Part shown: positions 50,501 through 57,413 of the stretch, one piece after another
Layout: each line of letters opens with the position of its first letter
Numbering within the stretch: the stretch's first letter is position 1
Assembly (NCBI GenBank): GCA_020633335.1
Contig: JACKDU010000004.1
Coordinates: 674,063 to 738,062 of the forward strand
Direction: 5' to 3'
Length of the DNA: 64,000 bases
Source of the DNA: Myxococcales bacterium
Lineage (GTDB): Bacteria > Myxococcota_A > Polyangia > Nannocystales > Nannocystaceae
Translations under genes and position numbers: made by a program
Notes under the pieces: generated by a model
Databases searched by the model: none
What the model saw: only the letters and a program-made list of their open reading frames with translations
What the model was told of the DNA's origin: nothing

Positions 50501-51057
50501 GCCGCCGGGTCGAGGGTGTAGGCCGCCTCCTGGATCGCCGACTCGGCGAGGATGTGGCGGACGACGTTGTCGTAGTCGCTCTGGCGGGCGCTGGTGATCG
50601 GCGTCAGCGTGAAGGTCTCGCCGGTCATGAAGTTGACGTAGTGGTGGGCGACCGCGTCGGTCGAGCCGTGGAGGAAGCAGCCGAGCGCGTAGGCCCGCTC
50701 CTCGCCGGTCAGCGCCTCCTGGTAGAGGAGCTCGCACTGCTCGAAGGGCCGCTGGCCGATCGCGTGCGAGGGGTCGGTCATCCCCGGGAAGACCATGTTG
50801 TCGGGGCCGATCGCGCCTGCCCGAAAGGACAGGGGGTTGTCCTTGATCGCGTCGGCGTCGTCGGGGTCGAGGATCACCGCGTGATCGCCGAAGCGGAGGG
50901 CGATCGTCCCGTCGCCGGCGTCGACCAGCGCCTGCCGGACGTGGTTGGCGAGGATGATGTGGACCCGGGTCGAGAAGGCGCCGGCGGGCTCCGGCGCGGC
51001 CGTGAGGGCGCAGAGGCCGAGGGCGAGGCTGAGGGCGATCGACGGGGCGCGACGCAT
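47509..51057 (-). CDS. Zinc-phospholipase-C-like / MYXO-CTERM / lipoprotein fusion (1182 aa)
   Basis: One uninterrupted frame holds two surface proteins. Part 1 (residues 1-~745): a signal peptide ending PAGA, then FSTRVHIILANHVRQALV, AGAIGPDNMVFPG and GCFLHGSTDAVAHHYVNF, the His/Asp pattern of zinc-dependent phospholipase C/S1 nuclease-like proteins. A Ser/Thr/Gly linker and a complete MYXO-CTERM follow (Cys716 in SGCGCRASEP, hydrophobic segment, RRRR). Part 2: directly after an Arg-rich run comes a hydrophobic stretch ending LSAC (Cys785), a normal-looking lipobox, then a Ser/Gly/Thr linker and a ~270-residue domain of unknown function. No stop codon exists in any frame between the two parts, and no plausible start for the second. 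Topologically it could be a hairpin-anchored precursor cut into two proteins. Confidence 0.75.
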   Translation of the reverse strand: MRRAPSIALSLALGLCALTAAPEPAGAFSTRVHIILANHVRQALVDAGDGTIALRFGDHAVILDPDDADAIKDNPLSFRAGAIGPDNMVFPGMTDPSHAIGQRPFEQCELLYQEALTGEERAYALGCFLHGSTDAVAHHYVNFMTGETFTLTPITSARQSDYDNVVRHILAESAIQEAAYTLDPAAFADSKLLHTIPVGFVLRAYLDVSSPLWQMMAAHPMKEYDKAVADNPGASLPTIVAAMEVAPADHLVLSPVYLGAVDQLIADKRAELVAAVKAMQDPNTPEGAQLLVQPGDDGKLGTKDDDTDCSFTCPQLYATYFTYAGLLAPRYNAQNQELPSAFDKISEELRKELFEFHVAYLETVQNLSYKLNTEPSMMDNGFGVTKEELGEVFAPLDKWANDLTTIDYDTLVYAVVPDWIIELDTLMQSVGIDIDLAAIIKAVFEPIVQPIKDAIYGAFIAQAQVFLDELVAEIEAKKDVIYAEYDARLAAAAHPDLGGDVLDHFYESGLFGHSFNIAASAIASHDVVLPVGDDPIGVGPASFDASHTPAWMQAGACEYLQGAIFPLGIDVAGAISVREGDMDYPALLDEDAPIECHDGSLSAFADPPTVASCAVVRLPELLDDPVGSVSRAYPPSLAETPSMCDGIVVPGLPEPPPGTDTDSDGGTDSAGTDGSGSGGETSGASSGASASGGVTATATATATAGDGDRGDDESGCGCRASEPAGAGDLGLGLLALLSLGGVRRRRARASARGPRRRRRAGRGRGRGRGLGLGLALLGALGLSACAGDDAAGTESEGSVSMSGGTTSGGASTSGAATSSGGEGTSSSGGGSGGETTGASETDGTSGSTSGTTTGGSMAGELLDALNGTVWHGEETRGGLKRAYELRFDADSLLWSELRNPFGPARLREMRAFQVEDDGLTVHSTVIQPPGWEVHPENGRKDEWTVEVLDGDPRILRTTRDGAVEEFVEGPWPTPTGGLTAIARVFKVGGAVDKAFCDSGAGGFDYITLFDFARGDHPDIVASDVVAGAELLKWTDPSQNNQFSLSDVDGFDRLGATELSDTFNFFVTYSGTIAHPGGDLAMREGDDSVEDAVWVFLGDKVGSDNVNDLFLEVQGFVWPDKTPDEPSANFPAGDLPFEAILVRCTEAIKDVDVEIRLPGDNWKLVGEVASTPVINEELFPPAL
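48751..48777. repeat. CCCGCG hexamer repeat at the fusion junction
   Basis: Four tandem CCCGCG units (GCGGGC on the coding strand) encode the alternating Arg-Gly run between the MYXO-CTERM and the internal lipobox of the fusion protein. Such a repeat could have promoted the joining of two genes or an assembly collapse. Confidence 0.8.
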
Positions 51058-51259
51058 CGGCGGATTCTTCCACAGGCGGGCGAGGGCTCGCCGCTGAAAG
51101 CTCGGTGAACCAGTGATCTGGATCGTCAGCGCAGACTGCGCTAGCGCGCGTTGATTGCGTCCTCGCCCGCGACGCGCGACCCCAGCTCACGACGCCGCGT
51201 CACCCGTGACGGCGGGGCGAGGAGCTCCCTCGCCCCGCTCGCCGACGACGCCGAGGCGC

Positions 51260-52534
51260 TCAGCGACGGCGACGACGGAGGCCGACGAGGCCGATGAGCG
51301 CGAGCCCGAGGCCGGCGGCGCCGCCCTCAGGATCGGCCGCGCAGGCGCAGCCGCCCTCGCCGCCCTCGCCCTCGCCGGCGGTCGCGGTCGCGGTCGAGGT
51401 CTTGCCGGAGGTGTCGTCGCTGCCGGTGCTCGCGTCGCCGCTCCCGCCCGAGCTCGCGTCGGTGACGTCGCCGCTGCCGCTCCCGCTGCCGCCGCTGCCG
51501 CTCTCCGTCTCGCCGCCGGTGGTCCCCGCGTCGTCGGGCCAGGCCTGACAATTGTTCATGTCCCATTTGTCCCCGAAGTCACCGGGGATGATCGCGCAGG
51601 TGTAGGCCGCGTCCGCGCAGGCGCCGAGCTCCGGGAGGGGATCGACGCCGTGGAGGCCGAGCGGGTGCGGCGGGTCAGCGCCGAGGCAGACCTCCGGACC
51701 CGCGGCGACGCTGCCGTCGGCGAGGCTCTGGACCTCGACGTTCGCGCAGAAGGGCTTCTGATCGGAGTGTCCGAGGGGCGCGCCGTAGCGGTAGCCCGCG
51801 CTCTGACCGTCGACCTTGAGGCGGTAGGCGACCATCCCCGCGTAGGCGGGATCGATCTCGCCGCCGCTCCAGCTCACCGCGACCCGCCCGCGCTTCTCGA
51901 GCGGCGCGCACTCGCCGGTCGACCAGTAGATGTCCTCCCAGCCGCAGGTGTCCTCGGCCATCGGGTAGGCGCCGCCGCAGCAGACCAGGCCCTCGAGGGT
52001 GATCTCGTCGACCAGCGAGTAGGACTCCGAGCTCTGGTAGGCGGGGGCGGCCAGCGCCGGCGCCGGCCCGTCGCCGACGTTGAAGTTGAGCTCGACCTGG
52101 AGGAGGTCGGGGCCGCACTCGCCGTCGAGCCCCTCGGCGATCGCCGCGTTGTCGACGCTGACCTTGACGACGTAGGCCCCGCCGGCGACCAGCGGCGCGG
52201 CCGGCCGCCAGATCATCGTCTCGCCGAGGCCGACGCCCTCGAGGGCGCCTTCGACCGGCATACCGTCGAGGCTGACCTCGACGCTGATCGCCGGGAAGGT
52301 CTCCTCGGCGTCGGTGTCGACGTAGAAGCGGGCGCCGTCGAGGACGAAGACGCCGTCGGTCGGCACCGCCTGCGGGTTGCCGGCCGCGATGTCGCCCCAG
52401 CGGCCGACGTCGTAGCAGATGTCGGGGGAGCATGCGTCGGCGTCGCGCGGCGGCGCGGCGAGGGCGATGAGCGCGAGCGCGGGCGCGAGGAGGCGAAGAT
52501 GAATGATTGAGAAGGAGAAGGAAGAGCAAGCCAT
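51260..52534 (-). CDS. Secreted MYXO-CTERM protein of unknown function
   Basis: 424 residues from ATG 52534. The signal peptide is LRLLAPALALIALAAPP and the mature N-terminus is DADACSPDICYDVG. The main part is beta-rich with many Cys (LVCCGGAYPMAEDTCGWEDIYW, NNCQAW), resembling fibronectin-like or Ig-like repeats. A Gly/Ser/Thr linker leads to the MYXO-CTERM: GGCACAADPEGG, a hydrophobic stretch GLGLALIGLVGL and RRRRR. It should be exported, then cleaved and attached to the outer surface by the myxosortase-type system. There is no enzymatic motif. It is transcribed away from the phospholipase-like gene's start region, with about 200 bp between. Confidence 0.78.
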   Translation of the reverse strand: MACSSFSFSIIHLRLLAPALALIALAAPPRDADACSPDICYDVGRWGDIAAGNPQAVPTDGVFVLDGARFYVDTDAEETFPAISVEVSLDGMPVEGALEGVGLGETMIWRPAAPLVAGGAYVVKVSVDNAAIAEGLDGECGPDLLQVELNFNVGDGPAPALAAPAYQSSESYSLVDEITLEGLVCCGGAYPMAEDTCGWEDIYWSTGECAPLEKRGRVAVSWSGGEIDPAYAGMVAYRLKVDGQSAGYRYGAPLGHSDQKPFCANVEVQSLADGSVAAGPEVCLGADPPHPLGLHGVDPLPELGACADAAYTCAIIPGDFGDKWDMNNCQAWPDDAGTTGGETESGSGGSGSGSGDVTDASSGGSGDASTGSDDTSGKTSTATATAGEGEGGEGGCACAADPEGGAAGLGLALIGLVGLRRRRR

Positions 52535-52893
52535 GGGCCCGAGGATAGCCGCGAGGCCCCGCGGCGCCACGCGTGGGCCGCGAAACCCGGGGGAACATCG
52601 CTCACGGGTCGTCGGGCCCGAGGGCGCGCTCGCCCGGTCTCACCCGGTGCTCGGGCGATGGACCTCTCCGGAGAGCACGTCCTGATCACCGGCGGTATCC
52701 CGCGGGGCTGAGGCGCGCCCGCGCCCTGAGACGACGCGCTCGCGCGCGCCCAGGAGCGGAGGATCGCAGCGCCCGCGCGGCTCGGCGCGGAGGCGTGCCC
52801 GGCCAGCGAGAAAAGTGGAGCTCGACGCGATCAGCCGCGATCGTCGAGCCCCCGACGATCACTCCCCGGTGACGACGTCCCCAGGAGCTCCGC
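52535..52893. other. Intergenic region (359 bp) with an SDR remnant
   Basis: This gap lies between two divergent genes. Apart from a short dehydrogenase-like start (52658-52711) it shows no open frame with conserved content. The part next to 52894 (GATCACTCCCC... CAGGAG) supplies the ribosome-binding site of the ADYC gene. Confidence 0.6.
52658..52711 (+). pseudogene. N-terminal remnant of a short-chain dehydrogenase
   Basis: ATG 52658 encodes MDLSGEHVLITGGIPRG then TGA. The MDLSG-x-x-VLITGG start is the standard first beta strand and glycine turn of SDR enzymes. The rest of the enzyme is not found in any frame downstream. It is too short to be functional. Confidence 0.5.
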
Positions 52894-53847
52894 ATGACCG
52901 ATCGCGCCGCGCCTCGCCTCGCCCTCGCCCTCGCCCTCGCCCTCCCGCTCGTCGGCTGCGACGCCGCCGACGCCTCTCCCGACGGCGATATCCGCCTCCG
53001 CCCGGGCTCTGGCGGCATCCAATACGACACGAACGTCCTCTCGGACGGCCTCGGCCTCGAGTCGATCTGCGTCGGCCCGACGATCAACGGCCACTGCGTG
53101 TCTGAAGAGCTGCTGAAGATCAACGACGGCATCCTCGCCGTGGTCGTCGGCGACAAGAAGAGCGCCGGCGACCACCTGATCGGCTCGCGCTGGCTCTTCC
53201 AGATCGACAGCGACGGCGACGGCAAGGCCGACTCGAAGGCGAGCGCGGAGCTCGTCGGCCGCGAGGTCGCGCCTGTCGCAGGCGGGCGCGCGGTCGAGCT
53301 CTTCGACCTCCTCGTCGATCCCGCGAGCCTCAGCGGCCCGCTCGCCGAGGCGTTTCCGCCGGAGGCCGATCCTTTCCCGCTCTGCCCGCCCGACCCGCTC
53401 CGGGGCGGCAAGACCCAGGCCGCGCTGATCGCCGACGTCGCGGTCGACACCGGCGACGGCTCGGTGAGCGCCGCCCCGGGGGCGCGCGTGATCGCCTGCA
53501 CGTCGGGGGCGATCGGCCGGGCCCTCACCCTCGGCTACCTCCCCGACGTCGTCGGCACCCCGGGCTTCGAAGCCGCCCTCCGGGCGGTCCGCGCCGACTA
53601 CTGCGGCGACGGCGAATCGCACGCGGGGAGCGACGCCCAGGCCCTCCTCGCGGACGTCTGGGGGATCCGCGGCGCCTTCGGCTCGGTCCCCGAGGCCCGC
53701 TGGAGCGACGGCGGCGCGCTCTGCCTCAGCCACGCGCGCGACGACGACGCGGACGCAGCCGCGATCCGCCAGGCCTGCGGGATCCCGACCTGCGGCCCCG
53801 GCCCCCTCGGCAGCCAGGGGGAGCTCCTGGTCTCCTCGCTCCCCTGA
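52894..53847 (+). CDS. ADYC-domain lipoprotein
   Basis: 317 residues. The signal LALALALALPLVGC has a lipobox. The body includes WLFQIDSDGDGKADSKASAE, the Cys-containing VIACTSGAIGRALTLGYLP, and RADYCGDGESHA, the ADYC motif of a family found in myxobacterial lipoproteins. The C-terminus has more Cys (CLSHARDD, CGIPTCGPG). The function is unknown; surface exposure is inferred from the anchor. CAGGAG precedes the ATG. Confidence 0.8.
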   Translation: MTDRAAPRLALALALALPLVGCDAADASPDGDIRLRPGSGGIQYDTNVLSDGLGLESICVGPTINGHCVSEELLKINDGILAVVVGDKKSAGDHLIGSRWLFQIDSDGDGKADSKASAELVGREVAPVAGGRAVELFDLLVDPASLSGPLAEAFPPEADPFPLCPPDPLRGGKTQAALIADVAVDTGDGSVSAAPGARVIACTSGAIGRALTLGYLPDVVGTPGFEAALRAVRADYCGDGESHAGSDAQALLADVWGIRGAFGSVPEARWSDGGALCLSHARDDDADAAAIRQACGIPTCGPGPLGSQGELLVSSLP

Positions 53848-54171
53848 GGCGCGCCGGACCCGCGCCGGCGTCGACACACGAACCTGTCCAATCGGTCAGA
53901 ATCGATGAACCGTCGGCCCCCGCAGGAGACGGGGGCTGCGCTCAAAGCTGCGCGCCGCGGGCGGGCGCGGACGACGTCGCGCCAGCGCTCACAATCCGCA
54001 CGCATCGTCGATATCCCACCGGTCTTCACCCTCAATAGCGACTCCATGAGCATTCGCCATGGATGATCGACCATCTCGAAATCGCCACCCTGCACCCGGC
54101 GAGCGCCCGCTTGACGCCGGTCTCGCGGGTCGACGACGATCGAAGCCCACGATTCGAGGGTGTAGGTCTAG
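53848..54171. other. Intergenic region (324 bp)
   Basis: It holds the hairpin at 53916-53936 and the upstream region of the nuclease-like gene. No RNA gene or conserved frame was recognised. The 54000-54080 part is A/T-richer than its surroundings. Confidence 0.5.
53916..53936 (+). terminator. Hairpin after the ADYC gene
   Basis: GCCCCCG and CGGGGGC form a perfect 7-bp stem with a 7-nt loop, 69 bp after the stop. No T-run follows, so termination by this hairpin alone is unproven. Confidence 0.4.
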
Positions 54172-55299
54172 ATGTTCGAGAACAAGCTCAAGGCGCTCTC
54201 CCAGCGGGTACCGACGGTGCTCCCCCACCTCGACACGGAGGAGGCGACCAAGACGGCGTTGATCATGCCCTTCATCGCGGCCCTCGGGTACGACGTCTTT
54301 GATCCATCCGAGGTGATCCCCGAATTCACCGCGGATGTCGGGATCAAGAAGGGCGAGAAGGTCGATTACGCGATCAAGCGCGACGGCGAGATCATCATCC
54401 TCATCGAGGCCAAGAAGGCGAAGGCCGAGCTGAACCCGGCCCACTGCAGCCAGCTCTTCCGCTACTTCACGGTGACCAAGGCGCGGATCGCCATCCTCAC
54501 CAACGGCATTCGCTATCAATTCTACTCGGACCTCGACGAGCAGAACAAGATGGACTCGAAGCCCTTCTTCGAGCTCGATCTCCGCGATCTCCGGGACAGC
54601 GCCCTCGCCGAGCTCCGGGGGCTGACCAAGGAGGGCTTCAACCTCGAGGAGATGCTGACAGCGGCGGCGGAGCTGAAGTCGCTCCGAGAGATCCGCCTCC
54701 TCCTCGAGCGACAGCTCGAGCAGCCCGACGACGACTTCGCCCGCTTCTTCTTCGCGCAGTCGAACCCGAGCAAGAAGTTCGTGCAATCAGCGCGCGACGC
54801 CTTCGTGCCGCTGGTCAAGAAGGCGCTGGTCCAGCTGATCAACGACCGGGTCCAGGATCGCCTGCGGCTGATGATGCGTCAGGCTGACGCCGAGGCGCAG
54901 GAGGCGGACGCGCGCCCCCGCGCCGAGGTCGACGCCGAGCCCGATGAGGGCGATGAGGACGCCGGCCGCGACGGGGTCGTCACGACCGAGGAGGAGCTCG
55001 CCGGCTTCGAGATCGTCCGGTCGATCGTCGCCAAGGTCGTCCCCCCCGAGCGCGTGACCTACCGCGACACCAAGAGCTACTTCAACGTCCTCTTCGACGA
55101 CAACGGCCGCAAGCCGCTCTGCCGCCTCTACCTCAACCGGTCGAAGAAGTACGTCGGCCTCTTCGACGGCGCGAAGAACCAGACGAAGGTGCCGATCGCC
55201 GACATCCAGGAGATCCACCGCGTCGCCGACGCGCTCCAGGAGGCGGCCCGTCGCTACCTCCAGGAGGCGACGGCCAAGGCCAACCCGTCTTCGTCGTAG
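54172..55299 (+). CDS. Stand-alone type I restriction HsdR N-terminal nuclease-like protein
   Basis: 375 residues, cytoplasmic. The first ~150 residues match the HsdR_N fold: LDTEEATKTALIMPFIAALGYDV, then GEKVDYAIKRDGEIIILIEAKKAK, giving the PD-(D/E)xK nuclease residues Asp65 and Glu79-x-Lys81, followed by NPAHCSQLFRYFTVTKARIAILTNG. The rest is helical and acidic (DAEPDEGDEDAGRD). A C-terminal ~90-residue domain (VTYRDTKSYFNVLFDDNGRKPLCRL...FDGAKNQTKVPI) may be a binding domain. No helicase domain and no HsdM or HsdS genes are adjacent, so it is not a normal restriction enzyme. A defence or DNA-damage role is possible; the substrate is unknown. Confidence 0.83.
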   Translation: MFENKLKALSQRVPTVLPHLDTEEATKTALIMPFIAALGYDVFDPSEVIPEFTADVGIKKGEKVDYAIKRDGEIIILIEAKKAKAELNPAHCSQLFRYFTVTKARIAILTNGIRYQFYSDLDEQNKMDSKPFFELDLRDLRDSALAELRGLTKEGFNLEEMLTAAAELKSLREIRLLLERQLEQPDDDFARFFFAQSNPSKKFVQSARDAFVPLVKKALVQLINDRVQDRLRLMMRQADAEAQEADARPRAEVDAEPDEGDEDAGRDGVVTTEEELAGFEIVRSIVAKVVPPERVTYRDTKSYFNVLFDDNGRKPLCRLYLNRSKKYVGLFDGAKNQTKVPIADIQEIHRVADALQEAARRYLQEATAKANPSSS

Positions 55300-55327
55300 A
55301 CGACCCCCACCCTCGCCGAGAGCGACA

Positions 55328-56233
55328 TCAGCCGACGCGCTCGAAGATGAAGTAGTACCCCCCCCGATCGGCCCCGCCGCGATCGCCGGTGAGCAGCTTG
55401 GCGAGGCGGTGGCCGAGGACCAGCCCGTACTTGAGCCCGCTCGCCCGGCTCAGGCGCTCGGCGATCATGCATCGGCGGAGGTAGGCGTCGGGGCGGAGGC
55501 CGGTCCGGGCGACCATCTCGGTGACGTCCTTGCAGCCGAGCGCGGCCATCAGGCGGCCGCCGTCGAGGTTGGCGTGGCGTTCGATCGTCCGGAAGCCGCG
55601 CGCGTGGAAGATCGCCTCGATCGTCGCCGCCGGCTTGAGGTTGACGTGGAGGTCCTTGGCGATCCACGGGTCGACGCCGGCGGCCTGGACGATCGGGTGG
55701 CGCCAGGCGCCGGGGTCGTCGCGGTAGCCGTCGGTCTCGGTGAAGGTGATGTACCAGCCGCCGGAGCGGAGGATCCGGGCGATGTGGTCGACCGCCTCCT
55801 CGAGGCGCGGGAGGTGGCCGAGGAGGTCGGCGGAGACGACGACGTCGTAGCTCGCCGCCGGCAGCGACGAGGCCTGGCAGTCGTCGACGACCACCGGGAT
55901 CGGCCCGCCGCCGCCGCCCTGCTGGTTGGCGAGCTCGACCGCCCGCGGCGAGATGTCGGAGCCCGAGAAGCGGACGCGCCCGCCGGTGCCGCCGAGGAGC
56001 TGGCGGAGGATGTGGAGGTTCTGGCCGCTGCCGCAGCCGTGCTCGTGGACCTCGATCGGCCGCTCGCCCGCGCCAGCGCCAGCGCCGGCCAGAAAGCGCC
56101 GGAGCCCGCGCTCGATCACGTGGAGCTTGGGGTGGCGGATCCTCGCCCGGAGGCGGCCGACGGGGCCGCGGATCAGGCCCGCCCGCGCGGTCCAGCGGTC
56201 GCGGAAGAGGGCGTCTCCAGCCGCATCAGCCAT
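55328..56233 (-). CDS. SAM-dependent methyltransferase
   Basis: 301 residues, class I Rossmann-fold methyltransferase. Motif I is HEHGCGSGQNLHIL, the acidic end of beta 2 is FSGSDISPRAVELA, motif II-like is VVVDDCQASSLPAASYDVVVSAD, and the post-III region is ARILRSGGWYITFTE. A Gly/Ala-rich loop interrupts the N-terminal part. The substrate cannot be told. The -10 and -35 boxes lie just before the ATG (see 56243-56271), compatible with a leaderless mRNA. Confidence 0.85.
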   Translation of the reverse strand: MADAAGDALFRDRWTARAGLIRGPVGRLRARIRHPKLHVIERGLRRFLAGAGAGAGERPIEVHEHGCGSGQNLHILRQLLGGTGGRVRFSGSDISPRAVELANQQGGGGGPIPVVVDDCQASSLPAASYDVVVSADLLGHLPRLEEAVDHIARILRSGGWYITFTETDGYRDDPGAWRHPIVQAAGVDPWIAKDLHVNLKPAATIEAIFHARGFRTIERHANLDGGRLMAALGCKDVTEMVARTGLRPDAYLRRCMIAERLSRASGLKYGLVLGHRLAKLLTGDRGGADRGGYYFIFERVG

Positions 56234-56242
56234 CGCGGCGCC

Positions 56243-56271
56243 ATCGTAGTGCGGAGGCGCCGGCGCATCAA
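56243..56271 (-). promoter_or_regulatory. Promoter of the methyltransferase gene
   Basis: On the minus strand TTGATG (56271-56266), a 17-bp spacer, then TACGAT (56248-56243). The ATG at 56233 is 9 nt downstream of the -10 box, so the 5' leader would be 0-3 nt. Confidence 0.6.
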
Positions 56272-56295
56272 TCCGTCCTCACGCCGACGCTCGCC

Positions 56296-57345
56296 TCAGC
56301 CCTCGAACGCCATTCTCCAGAGGGGCTGCGCGGCCATCTCGCTCAGCGTGTAGTAGCCGGCGCCCTCCGGGTCGATCGCCAGGGTCTCGCCCTGGAGCTC
56401 GATCGCCAGGGGGATCGTGCAGGGCTCGCCAGCGAGCGCCTCGCCGACGCTCGCGCCCGGCGGCCGCAGCCAGAGGTGGGCCTCGAAGTAGGTGCGGACG
56501 GCGATGAAGTCGCCGAGGGGCGAGATGTCCCCGCCGGTGGCGAAGGTCGCCGGCGCGTTGATCGGCGCGAGCTCGGCGAGCTCGAAGGGCCCGCCGGCGG
56601 CGATCGGAGCGGCGAGGGTGAAGACCCGGGTCGGATCGCCCTTGGCGACGATCACCAGGTCGCCGGTCTGGGGGTCGACCATCAGCGTCTCGGCGTTGTG
56701 GGCCCCGTCGGGGTAGGTCAGGGCGATCGCCTGGGCGCCGTCCACCGCGACCGCGCCGCCGCCGGCCGACGCCGCGTCGGGCTCGCGGACCCGGTAGACG
56801 GTGATCGAGCGTCGGACCTCGCTGTTGTCGCCGATGTCGCCGAGGTAGAGCCACTCGCCCGGCGACGGACCCGGCCCAATCGCCATGTCCTCCCAGTCAT
56901 CCGCCTTGGCGCCCTTGAGGGTGAAGGTCCCGAGGGTCGCGCCGGACCCGTCGATCGCGAAGATCCGCGGCCCGTCGCCAGAGTCGTTGTGCGTCCAGAA
57001 GACCCCGGGCTGCGAGCGGCTGGCGACCAGGCCCGACGCCTCGTCGATCTCGGGGTCCTGGATCGTCGCCACCTTGATCGGCGTGGCGACCGTCGGGCAG
57101 TGGTCGAGGAGGCCGCCGCTGCTCTCGCCCCCGGTCGACGTCGCCGCGGCCGTCGACCCGGCGCCGGAGCCGGTCGCCCCGCTCGTGGCGCTGGTCGTGC
57201 CGCCGCTCGCGGTCGTGCTCGTGCTCGCGCTGGCGCTGGCGCTCGCGCCCGTGCTCGCGGCGCCGGTCGGCCCCTCGCTGCTCCCGCTCCCGCCCCCGCC
57301 CGCGCAGGCCGCGAGGAGGAGGAGGGGGGCGAGGGCGCGGGTCAT
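56296..57345 (-). CDS. Lipoprotein with Ser/Thr/Ala linker and propeller-like domain
   Basis: 349 residues from ATG 57345. The signal MTRALAPLLLLAAC ends in a lipobox. About 70 residues of Ser/Thr/Ala/Gly linker follow, then a ~270-residue beta-rich domain starting DHCPTVATPIKVATIQDPEIDEASGLVASR. It includes FWTHNDSGDGPRIFAIDGSG, LYLGDIGDNSEVR and AHNAETLMVDPQTGDLVIVAK. This is the pattern of WD40/YVTN-like propellers annotated as esterase-like or phytase-like surface proteins. The function is unknown. A start at 57393 would add a Cys-containing extension before the signal and is not preferred. Confidence 0.78.
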   Translation of the reverse strand: MTRALAPLLLLAACAGGGGSGSSEGPTGAASTGASASASASTSTTASGGTTSATSGATGSGAGSTAAATSTGGESSGGLLDHCPTVATPIKVATIQDPEIDEASGLVASRSQPGVFWTHNDSGDGPRIFAIDGSGATLGTFTLKGAKADDWEDMAIGPGPSPGEWLYLGDIGDNSEVRRSITVYRVREPDAASAGGGAVAVDGAQAIALTYPDGAHNAETLMVDPQTGDLVIVAKGDPTRVFTLAAPIAAGGPFELAELAPINAPATFATGGDISPLGDFIAVRTYFEAHLWLRPPGASVGEALAGEPCTIPLAIELQGETLAIDPEGAGYYTLSEMAAQPLWRMAFEG

Positions 57346-57413
57346 CACCGAGCGATCGTCGCAGACCCCGGGCGCGAGCGGGAGCCCCCTCATCACGATC
57401 ACGCTCACGCTCA

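Noticed and set aside
47836..51108. A 1090-residue plus-strand frame opposite the phospholipase-like fusion
   Set aside because: It has no conserved motif and is repetitive; the minus-strand reading has signal peptide, metal ligands and sorting tail.
54172..55299. A complete type I restriction-modification system
   Set aside because: Only the nuclease-like N-terminal domain is present; no helicase, methylase or specificity gene is adjacent.
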